Shown here piece after piece: positions 34,082 through 47,100 of a stretch of 64,000 nucleotides of DNA. The notes beneath the pieces are model-generated. The model saw nothing but the letters and a program-made list of their open reading frames with translations, did not search any database and had not been told where the DNA came from. This stretch comes from Knoxdaviesia capensis (taxonomy: Eukaryota; Ascomycota; Sordariomycetes; Microascales; Gondwanamycetaceae). Within the stretch, counting starts at the first letter, position 1. Each line of letters starts with the position of its first letter. The stretch covers positions 1,066,340-1,130,339 of the forward strand of contig LNGK01000008.1 in assembly GCA_001510575.1 (NCBI GenBank), given 5' to 3'. The position numbers were made by a program, and so were the translations under genes.

Positions 34082-37000
34082 TGTGAGAAGAGGAAAGGGG
34101 GATCTTTGGTATTAGATTAGAAAAGGAGAGTAATGAGAAGCTTGGAAGTGCCGGGAAGACAAGAAGTGCTGTGAAGGTGAGTTGGTGGAAGAAGCTTGGT
34201 GATGTTGGTAGAAAGAAGGATGAGAGAGGAAGGAAAAGAAGAAGAAACACAAGAGAGGGGAGATCCGGCGGGGTATATATAGATCAGGGAATTAGACTCT
34301 CCCCAATTATGACCCAGGCAAGAGCGGGAGAGCACAAGAGACAGCAACAGCTTCTCTGGCGTCGGTGTGGTGAACAGAGCTGCTGTTGCTGTCTGCGTAA
34401 CGGGTACATGGCGACTTCTGCTATACCTGCACATCCCCAAGCTCCAGAATTTTGGATCCGGAACAGGACCAGACTCCAATTGGGATGGACCAAGCTAAGA
34501 AAAAAGAGCTTGCTTGCTGCACATGCCAGGTCACCACCAATCACACACGCATCATCATGAGGAAAAGCGGCTGACTTGACACACGCCCTCATACACGTAG
34601 GTTACATGGGCGGAGAGACAAGAAGAGGGGACGGTCCTGGAGAGAGCTATCCGCAGCTACCGGGTACGAGGGTACAATGTACATCCGATACCGCTGATGC
34701 CCACCAAAAAAGAACAACAAGCAAGGAAGATAGTGGGCGAAGGATTTACGCAAGATGTGCCCAAAGGATGGATTTGTCCCTCAAATCTACATATCTGTAC
34801 ATACTGTAGAGAGGACAGGAAGCAGTTGTCAGCCGTTGTGTCAACGGCGGAAACACGCGGACGGCCAAATGATTTGAGTTCTTTTTTCCGACCTATGTAG
34901 CGGGAGGGCGAGAGATCTGCGTGGTTGCACTGGTGCTTTGATTGCAACGGGGAACTACAGTACTATACTGTACAGTGAGGAGGGGCCACAATGCACCACG
35001 CGGAGGGAGCTTTTGACGCACATGAGCTTTGTGGGGGAGTGGCAAACCGGCATCAGGAACTTCGATATCGGGATCATCGACATACAGCTAACTGTTGGGG
35101 GTATTAGATTTCGGTATACTGATAAGACGTCCGAGCCTGGCAAAGCAGTGACATGACGACAGCATGCAGGATTTTTTTAACTCGAATTTCGTGGATTTGC
35201 AGGGTGAGCTACGGCGTCCTGGCGGTGAGCTGAAGCTATTCGCATTCTCAGAGTATCGCCAGCTTCATTCCATGGAGGGGCTCAACCAAGGAGGGGCTTG
35301 GAGGGGTCGAAAATGCCCCAATTACGGCTTACAGTATGTCCGGACCGTACCCAAACTGTGCCGCGTTCACGACAACAAGGCCGTATGCAAAACACCGCTT
35401 CGAAGCAGATTGCTCGTGTGTGTTGTCAAGGACCAACCAACGCTCTGAAGAGATTTTCAAACTCCCCCCTACAGCAGCCCTGTCATCTATGTCATTCATG
35501 TTCGTTGACAGGGCTAATCAGACGCTACGACCACCGTTTTCATTGCCTGGCCGTTCTCCTGTCTCTCTCTCAGTTGTTTCTGTCAAGGGGCGAAACAATC
35601 TGTGGCCATCCTCGGATTTTCCCACTGTGGCGGGCAGATCAAGCACTGCACGACAGGGAATTAAAAAACCCAGCACGGTGATAACTGACAAATGGCCTAC
35701 ATGAATGGAGATAAGCAGATGCTGGAGGATCCGCTTTTGGCGCTGGGTGGGGTTGCCGGAGCTCTTAGGCCGAGTTATTTGGAATTGCCCTGCATGCCGG
35801 GGCTTGTCGCTGTGTGGTGATTTCACGGCAAGAAAAATGGTGTTGAAAAGACTACGTACAGTAGACCGGGAGTTGCGCTTGTTTGTGACTGTCAGATTCT
35901 TGATGCACGGTCAGAAGCTAAAGGAGAGGAGTATATGACAAATAACGCGGTGGTTTATTCTAGACGGTGACCTTCTAGAACGAACGCCCTTGTGTCGGTC
36001 TCGGCGTGTACTCTGCATTTAGGCTTCCGTGAAGTGTACTCGGGATACCCGGGGCGTGATTAGTGATTATCACCTTGAACCGAATCTCGGTAGCGGGGTG
36101 GTGAGAGACAGGAAGAGGGAGGGGGAGATGCGGGTGAACTTGGCCCCCGATGCCAGCCCCCAGACTGCCCTGCCGCCCTCCTTACTGCAATTGGCAGCGT
36201 TGGGTTGCACGACAGGAGGGCCTATAATATATATATCTCTCTCTGCCAAAGCTCTTGACTTCATCTCACCGTATGAGGCCGAAGAGCCGGACCTTTTGCT
36301 CCCGGATCCCCGGCATCGCTTACGCCCAACAGCAAAAGAAGCTCCGGAGGGATTCTCCAACTTGCCTCCAACAAGTGCGTACTCCATTCCACGATGCTTT
36401 GCCCGCTTGACGGACGCCATCCGCAGCTATCAGTCCTGTACGACCTTGGGGACTGGGCTAGCTGCTGCGTGTAGGCAGGTGCTGATAATAGCCTACAGCA
36501 GACTGTGAACTTTCTAGAAAAATTTGAGTTTACACGAAATATTGGCCCTGGAGATATGACATCAAATCACGATGATTGAGGCGAAAGGTCGGTTGCTCAA
36601 TCTTGGTTCATATAAGAAGAAATATGGGTTCTATGGAGTATCTGCATGTAAAAAAGGCTAGACAGTATGATAAGCACAAAACTCTGTTTCGAGGGATCAA
36701 TCTAGAAGCAATTCATCAAGGCAATGGAAGGTCATGAATGGTAGTGTAGAACAAAAAAAAACAGATATCTATGGGGAGGAGAGTGATAGGAGACGAGGAA
36801 CTCTGCTATACAGGAGGGGAGAGACGGGCATCAACCATTGAAACAACACTTTGGGGAACAAAAGCAAAACGGCTGGATGCAAAAGAACGTCAAGAGAAAC
36901 AGGAAAAGCAAAGAAGGGCGTCAAACTGCAGTGGTTTATGCTCATAAGTCTTGTGGAATAGATGCGACGTTGGGAGACCACTCGATAGAGAATTCCGCGA

Positions 37001-37317
37001 GGCAGAATGGATGAGTGTTAGGGTTTAGGGTTATGACTGAGAGTGGGTGGCACGAGGGATAAGCAAATGGCAGAAGGAGCACCGGACATTACGGTCTGGT
37101 GGCACCTGCTGGAACAAACGCAAGAGGAGTAAGCCCTAGCAGGATGAGGAGGTGCTCGTTAGAAAAAGTGTTTCGGCGAGCGAAAAAAAGAGCAACTCTC
37201 GGTTCTTCTCCTTCAACACTTTTTCCATCACGAAATTCATGTGGACAGTTTGTTTGTTGCTTGATGAGGGTGGCGGAGCTGATTTCTTATGATATTGATT
37301 GATCATTGTTAACCCGC
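34082..37317. other. Intergenic region, 3.2 kb
   Basis: No gene is supported. Contents: the GFA promoter (34090-34300), an inverted TACAGTA/TACTGTA pair (34956-34972), further single copies at 34802 and 35857, an AT run at 36230-36240, and the telomere-like TTAGGGTTTAGGGTTA at 37018-37033, 300 bases from the 3' end of the DUF1365 gene. Confidence 0.45.
34274..34280 (-). promoter_or_regulatory. TATA element of the GFA-domain gene
   Basis: TATATAT on both strands at about 193 bases before the ATG at 34081. It is the only clear TATA-like run in this promoter. Confidence 0.45.
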
Positions 37318-38760
37318 TCACATAGCCTCAATCATGCTCCCGAGCCGCGAAGCCGCAAGCCACGCCAGCGCCATGTGCACGAAGAACTCCTCGAACCAGA
37401 AGACCTCGACGATTCCGAACGCCAGACGTTGCTTGGCCGATTGCCATAGCGCAGCTTGGGCGTACTCGCGGCTGACGGCCGACGCGTCCGGATGGCCGGA
37501 CCGGGCATAGGCCGCCACAATGGTGTCCATGGCGGTTGGCCGGCCCCAGCCACTCTCGCTGGTGGTGCTCCGGCCACACACGCGGCGTTTGCCGAACAGC
37601 CGGCCGATGGAAAGCATCAAGGCGGTGACCACCGACAAGGGGGCCTGCCGACTTTGACTGCTTTGGCTTGGGGATCCCTTCGGGCTGGTGGGGGCAAACA
37701 GCTCACGGAGAAGAGCGTCGCCATTGGTGAGTTCAATGCTCCGAGCGGCACACTCCTGCTGGAAGCCATCGAGGATATCGGAATATTCCATGATGTTGGT
37801 GAAGAACTCCGGCGTCCGGACGCGGATAGTCAGCGTCTCGCTATCAGATGGGGCGGTTGTCTGAGCAGCCGGGGACAGCATGACTTGGCCCCGGGAGAGC
37901 GGCATGCGTTCCCGCACAAACACGACCCGGATCGGAACCTCAGCATTAGTCACGGCTGCACGGAGAAGCTTTGTGAACACTCGGGCAAGACGCGGCTCGG
38001 CCACACCCTCCGGGTCGCGGGCCAACACGCCGCCGTCAATCGGTGGCCGTCGCACCATGCCCATGCCGAGCCGGGATGAGAGCGTCCATGCCTGTGTCAG
38101 AGTCCGCGGAACAGCTGCGAAGAGAATCCACCACCACTGCGCAATGAAGCGGATGCGGGCGAAGAAGCCTTGAGTGGCCGGGTCGATTGACGCGGGGTCG
38201 GTGATGGAGAAGACGCGACTAACGAGAATGGACTTGCTGTCGGCGACGCCCTGCTGCACGTGGTCTTCACGCTGGTGCTGCTCCGGTAGGTTATTGACAG
38301 CGGATGCGCTTAGCGCCACGCGCATGTTAATATGGGTCGGAAAGCCCATGCCCGGCGACAAGGGATCGTTCGACATGACCGAGTAACGGCCCATCTGCGC
38401 ATTGAACGGAGACACGTAAAAGTCTTTGTCCCATGTGGCCCGGATTCCATCATCTCGAAAGGCCAGGGCCGGGCCGGTGCCGGCCGGGTTGGGCTCCGGG
38501 CTGGGCTCCCCAGCCTCGGGGGCTTCCAGAAGGTAGATCCGGCGCTCACCGAAGGTGTTGTTAACCTCGGCGATGAGGGCGCGGAGCTCACGCTTGCTGT
38601 TGTACAGGTACCAGAAAGATACCTGGTTGAACACATAACCGAACAGGCTTGGGGCTGTGGTTATGTAGCAGTACGGGTATTTAGATGGAGAGGTGCCCTG
38701 GACAAATGTGTTGACACGGGTTAGTATGTGTGTGTGATGAGTGATTCGATCCTCTTTTTC

Positions 38761-38844
<84 letters not shown>

Positions 38845-39626
38845 CTTTTATGATTTTTCTTATTCGTCATGATTCCAGACTGTAATGAAAGCAAGCAACT
38901 GACCTTTGATTCCAAAAAGCAGTCAAGCCGGTCCCGCAGCGATTGCGCCGGCTTATCCTCTGGGTCAGCGTACAGATACGCATCCGGATTGACCTCGAAC
39001 CAAGCCGGCCGTGGACCAGCCCAGGGCTGACCAGTCAGAAGCGACAGCAGAAAACGGCCGAGCCAACCCAGCCGCTGCGGCGTTGCAATCTCTCTGCTGG
39101 GCCGCACATTTGACGAAATCATGCCCTCATGACTGCCACACCAGTCAACCGGCATGCCGACAAGCAGATACGAGTAGAGAAACCAGTTCGACTTGGGCCC
39201 GCTGCGATAGTGGGTGGTGTGGCAGGGGAAAAACACTGGCCGGAGCTGGCCGTCCGGGGTTTGCGTGCCTTTTCTTCGGCTGGGGATGATGGAGACAAGC
39301 TCGCGCACAGTCGACAGGGCGAGGAACACGGCGAAGAAGCCGGCGAGGAGCTCCAGCGCGGTGCGGCTGTAACAGGCCAGAAACATGGCGACGAGCATGG
39401 TGTCGACAAACGATCCAGCGAATAGGAGATATGAGAGGGTGGCCACCGGGAGAGCTACCGATGAAACGGCAGGGACGAAGTGCTGTGATGCCCAATCGAG
39501 AACTGAGACGGTCAGTGCTGCTAAAGGTGTCAGATCAGCCGCACCGGCCCCGGAGTTGGGTGCGGGTGTAGCCATTTTGGGATGCGGCTTGGGAGTATCC
39601 TCCGACACGGAGAAGGGTGCCACCAT
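37318..39626 (-). CDS. DUF1365 family membrane protein
   Basis: Exons 39626-38904 and 38697-37318 join in phase 0 to 700 residues. The DUF1365 (PF07103) core starts at PVFFPCHTTHYRSGPKSN with FLYSYLLVGMPVDWCG. It continues over the intron into SLFGYVFNQVSFWYLYNS and EVNNTFGERRIYLL, then KDFYVSPFNAQMGRYSV. Two or three membrane helices precede it (about residues 45-110) and another lies near FIAQWWWILFAAVP. Bacterial homologues sit next to cyclopropane-fatty-acid synthase and flavin amine oxidase genes, which hints at lipid modification; the fungal function is unknown. The start is ATG 39626, with ATG 39575 (better initiation context) as the alternative. The 206-base intron contains a 72-base homopolymer. 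Confidence 0.88.
38773..38844. repeat. Homopolymer, 72 T on + strand (poly-A in the sense of the gene)
   Basis: 72 uninterrupted T, flanked by shorter T runs, inside the only intron of the DUF1365 gene. In the gene's sense it is poly(A) placed between donor and acceptor. Confidence 0.95.
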
Positions 39627-40919
39627 TGAGACAACAGGGAAAGGGAAGAAAAAGAGAAGATATCCAGACAAAAAAAAAAAAAGAGGAAGAAGGGCGTTCA
39701 CATTGGAGAACAAAACAGGAAACAAAAAGAAAGAGAAGAACGAAAAAGAGAGAGGGAACAGAATCAACCTGACCAGCGGGATCCCAGCCGAGATACTTAT
39801 CATCCAGTGCTGGGCTCTCCTCCCCCTCGTCCGACTTTCCTGTGGCGATAGCAGCACCGCAGCGTGCATGTGTTGCTTGGTCTTTGGGGGTCACGGCTCA
39901 AGCCAGCTGTCCATTCGGCTCTCTCTCAGAAATCTCGGCTAAGTGTTGTGTTGGTCTTGTTAGACTGACGGCGTTTCACTGACTGGCAAGTACTCTTTCT
40001 GTTTCCCTTTTTCCTTTTCCTTTCGGTTTCCCAAACGGGATGGTGATGGACAGAGGGGAGAGTGACACTTATACAGATGAGGAAGAAGAAGAAAGAGAGA
40101 GAGAGAGAAAGAGGAAAAAGACGGGAGATGATACAATACAACATCCGGTCGGACGATGGGCTAATCGAAATCGTTTTATCATCCTAGGATCTTTTCCTAT
40201 ACCTTTTTGGATTTCTTACCCTTCGACCCTGTTTGAGAATTTATTGTACGTGCTCAAGAAAATCCAAACAAGGATGTGCTTCTCTGGTCGATTTTTCTCG
40301 TGTCTGTGAGTCTGCCCGTCTCTGCACCACCCCCCGGGCAAGATACCATATCAAACTCATATCATGCCCAGTTCCTCCTCTCTTTTTGCCTTGGGTGTCC
40401 TCTCAAACCGCTGTGGGGGTGGCCGGTTCGAACAATGTTTCGGGCTACCGCTTTGGCCCATGGGGGAGTATTGAATAAAAAAACAGAAAAGAAAAAAAAA
40501 GAAGGGAAATTTTACAGCCCTCCAGTTACATCTGATTGACGTTGCATTGCGGCGAGGAGAGCAATATGCTGTTGGTTGATAAATACTGGACCCCTACTGA
40601 CTAAAACGAGATGTGACAGAAAGAAACACGAAGAGAGAGAGAAATCGAAGAAACAGACCTTGCCAAGTATGGACAAAGAGGGCAAACCAAGAAAAAAGAA
40701 AAAAAAAAAAAAAGGATACACGCATATGCACGCCCCCAATCCTGAAAAGCGACATCGGATAAACACAAAAGAACAACGAATTATTCATAATTTACAACTA
40801 ATTTACAACTAATTTACAAGGTAGTATTTTGCTGGCGAACTTCGTCCCCCTCATTCCCTCTCCCCAAAAAAAGTGTGGCAGGATGGGATCGCCTGCATTG
40901 GATTGCACCACTCGCAGCT
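39627..40919. other. Intergenic region
   Basis: The promoter of the DUF1365 gene and the 3' flank of the methyltransferase gene, both on the minus strand. Purine-rich runs sit at 40080-40130 and 40490-40510. No gene is seen. Confidence 0.45.
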
Positions 40920-43559
40920 TTAAAATAATCGTTCGTCCTCCGATTTCGAGCTTGCCGGCCCGTCCCGGAAAACTTCGGTGGCCTTATCAGCAGAACCACT
41001 AGCTGCAGCGACTTTCGGGATTTCCTCGTTTACGGCGTGGGAACCAACATCGACATCGGATGCCCCAGTCCCAGAGCCAAGGATCACCCCCTCCTCACCC
41101 ACACTCTCCTCCCTCTGTTCTTGCATCTCTCCAGCACTCTGTTCGGCAATACCACCAACCGAGGCCGCCCTTTCCTTTTCTGTAGCTTGCTCCGAGATGG
41201 GGGTACTGGTGGTGGTGGCCTTCGCCGCTTCGGTTACCGTGGTGGTGGTAGTCTCGCTTGCAGCCCCCGCAGCGCGCATGAAGGCCTGGCACAGCAGCGC
41301 TCCTGCAACGCTCACGTTGAGACTGTCAACTCCGCTGGACGACGCGCGTACACTGCCTGCAATTGAGACGTGGTGGTCGGCCTTTGCCCGCACCAGACGA
41401 GGCAGGCCGTGGCCCTCGTTGCCTAGGACAAGAATGCACGGCGTATCGCTGAGTGGGTCGCGAGCCTCGATGTCGGCTGGCGTGAATGGCGCAGTCCCCG
41501 CTCCGGCTGGCGATGATAAGCCAGCTGCGCCACCCGTCTCAGTAAAGGCGCCCCCACCCAGCCCGGCCGCCGCAGACATGGAAGCCGGGGACGTGGTTGA
41601 GGGGGTCCAGGGCCGCGGCGCCACCGCTGCGTAGGATGACCAGCCGGACTTGCGGGACTCCTCGAGGAAGTCTGCGGTCGAGTCGACGCAGAACATCGGC
41701 AGTTCCTCAGCTGCGCCGGCCGACGCCTTCAGCACCACCGCGGTCATCTGCGCCGAGTTGTGCCGCGTCACGCCGACGGCGCTGACGCCCATGAAGCGCG
41801 CTGTGCGCAGCAGGGCGCCCAGGTTGCCCGGATCGACGATTTCGTTGAGCAGGAGCACAAGCGGCTTGCGGAACGACGGTCCCGACGCCGCCTCGTACGC
41901 CATGCGCATCTCCTGCACCGCACCCGCGGCCTCCGCATCGCCAAAGCCCCCCGACAGCGCCACCACGACGCCGCGGCCGTTCACCGCCTCCTCCTCGCGG
42001 GTTTGGCGGCCCAGGCGGATGTGGAAGCTCGGCTTCCACGGGTTGGCGCCGACGCGCAGGAGCGCCGTCGCGGGCGGCAGCGGCAGCGGGGACGCCTCGA
42101 GCACGAAGCCGTTGTGCGGGCGGCTGCCGCTCATGCGGTCCAGCAGGGCGATACCGGATTCTGAGACTAGCTTGACCTCGACGCCGTGGTGCTGCGCGAG
42201 CCGCATGATCTGGTGGTCCTCGTGCTTGGCCTTCCGGTTGGCTCCGTTGTACACGTACAGCCGGTACAGCTTGCGGCGGCGCGAGAGCAGGGCCGCGCGG
42301 ACCACCGACGTGCCGAAGAGGAGCTGCGAGGCGGCCGTTGTGTAGTGGACAGGCGCGGATGCAGGCGGGGGAGTGCCCTTGGGGGGGTAGCCCGTAGACG
42401 ACGATGTAGTATCCGTAGTCCCGCGCGCGCTGCCGCGTGTTGGCCGGTCCCCGCGACCCCGGAACGAGTCGGGTGAGTCTGTGTATCTTGGGCTGGAGTC
42501 TCTGGGAGGAGCTCGGCGGTGGTCGGCGTCCGCAGCATCGGTATCTGGGAACGAATCGTTGGATGCCCACCGCGGCGACCGGGGCGACTCACGGGGGTAT
42601 TCCGAACGGCCCTGAGGAGGCGAGCGCCGCATCCGGCCTGTGTCAGCGCCATCTCGGTTACCCCGGGTAGAGTCGCGCGCAGCGAACCGCGGGCGATCCG
42701 ATGCATGTCGCGTGCCAAGATCATCACGCGCCGATCTGGACTCGCGGGGCCCGTCAGCGCCGTGTCGTCCACCGCGCGCTGAGTCTCGCCCAGCGAACCG
42801 CGGGCGATCCGACGTATACCGCGAACCAGTCTCGTCGCGTGCCGGTCTGGACTCGCGACCAGCGCCGGGGGACAACGTCGGCGAGTTCGCCACCGCCGTC
42901 TGCGCCGCGCGCTGGGTGTTGTAGCGGTGCTTCTCGAGGATGCGGTTGGCGGTGTCCTTCAGCGCGCCGAACTTGAGCTGGTACACCAGGCTGGACTTGC
43001 CAAAGTCGGAGTCGGGGTCGTGGAAGCGCTTGCGGCGCGTCTGGCGGCCCGGCCCGGCGTCGTCGCCCTCCTCGGCGGCCGGCGTGTCGCGGCGGGAGGC
43101 CTTGCCGGTGCGTCCACGCTGGTCGGTGCGGCCGCCGTTCTGCCGGGAATCGGAGCGGGCGCCGCCGTACGGGCGGGCGTCGTATGAGGGGCGGCGGTCG
43201 GGTCGCGATGCCGAGGGCTTACGGAAGGGGGAGTCGAACGGGGAGTCGGAGCGTCGGGATGGGGCGGATCGGGCTGGAGGAGATTTTCAAGTGGCCGGTT
43301 AGATTTTCAGTGCATCACCATTGCGCGTCCGGAGTTTTCACAAGTTGCAGTACCAAACACAAGACATCAACCGAGGCAGTAACTTACAATTCCGGTCTCG
43401 TGGCCGATCAACCTGGGACCTGTGAATGCCCCTATGAATGGCCGATAGAGGTGATGCATACCATTGCAAAGTAGCTGCACTAAACAGCCGGTGCGAAGGG
43501 TTGCCTATGGTAGATGGCTTCAGGAACCCCAAACGGGGTAAAGACCCAAGAATCACCAT
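40920..43559 (-). CDS. MRM1: Mitochondrial 21S/large rRNA 2'-O-ribose methyltransferase, Mrm1-type (SpoU)
   Basis: Exons 43559-43388 and 43273-40920 join in phase 1 to 841 residues. The first exon encodes a typical mitochondrial leader (MVILGSLPRLGFLKP.., FSAATLQW, many Arg, no acids for about 40 residues). A long Arg/Ser/Asp-rich disordered stretch follows, containing a 37-residue tandem duplication. The SpoU substrate-binding part starts at LLFGTSVVRAAL. The trefoil-knot methyltransferase has all three motifs: NEIVDPGNLGALLRTA, CILVLGNEGHGLPRLV and SGVDSLNVSVAGALLCQAF. Yeast Mrm1 methylates one guanosine of the 21S rRNA peptidyl-transferase centre using SAM. About 150 acidic, low-complexity residues follow the domain. 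The gene is divergent from the remodeller gene, 550 bases away. Confidence 0.92.
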
Positions 43560-44109
43560 TATATAGGACCTTTGGGTGAAGGAAATAGGCTTCAATGAAT
43601 GAAAGGCCTTTATATAAATGAAAGAATCAAGTTGGGTTTCTGGTCATACTGTTTTTTTCTGTTGTGGACAAACGGCTTAGTTGGAGATTGTCTCTCTCTC
43701 TCTCTTTTTTTTTTTTTTTTTCTCTTTTCTTTCTCTTCTCCTTTAGCTAAGATCCCTATCAGACTTTTCTGCTAGGCAGAATCCTCACCACCTACGCGCA
43801 TCAAAAAGGCGGTGAGAATTCTCCTAGCTCGCAACGCGCCTTCCACTCAGTAGTACTGCATGCATATAGCCAAAAATCCACCATGTGAAGCAGATGGTGG
43901 TCTTTTTACACAATTTTTTCCCCCACGATCTTCCTCATCCTTCATGATCTCTTGATTCTCGTTATATCCTCATATAGTTCCCGTACAAATTAATTGCCCC
44001 TCCTAATATATAATGAACCGCTTTCTTCTTCTCTAATGATGCTGGGAAATGGCCTCCTCTCCTTGTTTCCTACCCCCCCCTTCTACCTCATAATCGCCTA
44101 AAACTAGTC
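43560..44109. promoter_or_regulatory. Divergent promoter of MRM1 and the chromatin remodeller
   Basis: 550 bases shared by two genes. TATATAAA-like DNA at 43611-43618 lies about 52 bases from the MRM1 ATG on its strand. A CT-rich then T-rich tract at 43690-43740 is followed by AT-rich DNA leading to the + strand gene. Confidence 0.45.
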
Positions 44110-47100
44110 ATGGAGCAGCTAGAATTGGAAGATGCGGACTCTTCCCACCCGGAAGAGGATCTACTTGCCTTCCGCATGGATATAGATGATGCACAACCCG
44201 GCCATGAACCCATGGCCAATGACATTGACCGGTCGATTCGCAGTCTCAGCATCATCCTGGCGTCTCCGTCCCTCCGTCCCGCCGCCGCATCGTCCCCCGT
44301 TCCCCAAGCGACATTGGATGCCGAACCCGCAGCAGAAATAGGCACCAACACTGCTCTCGACACTGAGCTCGAAGAGGTCTGGGAGGAGGCTCTGGACGCA
44401 CTTGCCGACGCTGACATCATCCCCGAGTCGGACGTCGAAGCTGATCCTCCCGCCAAACCAGATGCGCCGGCAATCGACCTGGAGGAGCATGAAGACGAGC
44501 TACAGACTGAACAAGACCCCGAAGCCGACGAGACTGCACCGCGAAACAAGATTGAAGTTGCTCTCCCCAAGCTCCAGGCTGACCAGTACCTTGAATACGA
44601 GGAAATCTGGTCAGAGAGGGTTGACACGGTCGCAAGCATCCCAGATACATATGACGACTATGTTGTTACTTTTCGTGATGGCAGACAACTAACGGTATGT
44701 ACCGTGTTTGTTTACCTCCTAAAGTTGATTACAAGCTATAAAACAATAATGGGTCTTTTACATTGACGTTGATTTTCTAACAAAGCTTTTGTGTGTTGTT
44801 TTTCTCTTCCTTTCTTCCTCCTTTTTAGTTACCGTATGATGATATTCAAGAGCTTGAGGACGGTGCAACTGCTATGTCACAACTCATGCGTTCTAAGAGA
44901 CTACAAGCATCATTTTACAACGACTATTCTGACTCCGAAGAAGACGAAGACGACGAAGACGACGAGGACGTTTCGATTCTTCACTCCCGCACCATGACGA
45001 ACACGCCGAAGCGGAAACGACCCGGCGGGGATAAGGGCGAAGGCGCCCCGTCCAACTCCAGATCCAGCACGCGCGTGCTGCGAAACCGCGACACCCGAAA
45101 GTTCTATAGCGAAGACTTTGACGAGCTCGCGGGCGATGATGTGCCTTTAGCGCGAACTTCGGCCCGGAGCGACGATACCGGCGGCTTTGGCGACGATGTT
45201 GACGACAATGGCATATTCACCCTGATGTCGGATCTGGTGCCGTCCAAGCGAGGCCGCAAGCTCAAGAACCAGCCCAAACGGGCTGCCAAGGAGCAGACAC
45301 GCGCCAATTGGCAGGCCGAATCTCCCGACTCGTCGGAAATTGAGCTCGAGGTCACCCGTCGTTCGGGCCGGTCGACGCGGACCCGGAAGATTATGAAGGA
45401 TGACGCCGACATGGACCCCGAGTCGTTCTTCGTCGATGATGACCAGGAAGTTGCCGCGCCGCGCGCTGTTTTGATCAAGGAGGTTTTCAAGGCGCTGCCT
45501 GAAACCTCGGAGTTTGTGCAGAAGCACAGCTCTGCGTGCGCCTCATGCAAGATGGAGGCCACCGCCGGTAAGGGCGTCATGGTCTTCTGCCAGGGATGTT
45601 CCATGACGTACCATGCCATCTGCATTGGATCGCGACACGGCCGCCACCACCTAGTGACGAAGATTGGTGACGGAGACTTTGTGCTGCAGTGCCGATTTTG
45701 CATCGGCCGCGCCCGTGATCGCGACTCTGCGGCGCCCCACCACGACCGGTGTAGCACATGCAGAGAGTCGGGTGCGTCGTGCAAGGCATTCTCCGAGCGC
45801 CAGACCGCCAAGCAGGAAGAGCAGGCGCGCGAGGCCAACGGCGGCGTCGACCCGATCACCGAAATCGACTCGGGTCTCCTGAACAACCCTGACAACGTGC
45901 TTTTCCGCTGCATCCAATGCTCTCGTGCGTGGCACTTTGACCACCTGCCCGCCCGCCCCGAGGAGCGCAAGGGCAAGTCCAAGTCTGCCTCACCCTCCGA
46001 CGATACCAAGGTTGCCGCCACGTCTCGCGACGAGCAGCTGGCGAAGTATGTTGAGACCTGGAAGTGTCTTGAGTGCACGTACACGTCGCACAAGATCGAC
46101 GGCTTTGTGGCGTGGAGACCTACCCCCGATGCTTCTGGAACTGCCTCCGGTCCCGCCGATGCCGATGATGTTGTTGTCTCAGACAAGAATGGAGATGATG
46201 CCAAGCAGATTGTCAAGAAGAAGAAGAAGAAGGAGATCCTTTTGATCGGCGATTACGAAGACGACCAGCGCGAGTTCCTGGTCAAATGGGCGGACCAGTC
46301 CTATGTTCACGTCTCATGGATGCCCGGTGCTTGGGTGTATGGGATTGCGGCTGCAATCTCCAGACAGGCCTTCCTGAAGCGGGCCTCGCAGCAAGATTTG
46401 ATGCGCCGCGATACGGCTTCGGCTGTGCCCGCCGACTACATCAAGATGGATGTGATTCTGAAGGTGTCGTACAAGTCGCCCACCCCCAAGCGGCTGACCC
46501 AGGAAACCGACCTTGCGCGCATTTCGGATATCGCCAAGGTTTACGTGAAGTTTCAGGGCCTGACCTACACCGACGTTGTGTGGGATAAGCCGCCGCCCAA
46601 GGACAATGTTGACCTGTACAAGGCGTTCGAGGGTGCCTATGCCGAGTTTATTGTCGGCAAGTACATGAAGACGGACCCTCCGAAAGTCCAGCGGGAGCGA
46701 TTGGCCGAGTTCCGCAAGCAAGACTTCAAGGACATTGTGCTAAAGAAGCAGCCCGAGCAGCTGATGGGCAAACTGATGGAGTACCAGCTGATGGGCGTCA
46801 ACTGGATGCTGCACCGCTACCACGAGGGCGAGAGTGCGATTCTTGCCGACGAGATGGGTCTGGGCAAGACCGTGCAGGTGATTGCCCTGATCACGTACAT
46901 CATCTTCAGCGCGCCGCGGTGCTGGCCGTGGCTGATTGTGGTGCCCAGCTCGACGGCGCCGAACTGGCGGCGTGAGATCCAGACGTGGGTGCCGGAACTG
47001 CGGGTGGTCACCTACCACGGCGGCCAAGTTGCGCAGAACATTGCGTACGAACACGAAATGTTCCCTAGCTCGGCCAGCGACATTCGTGCGCACATTGTGG

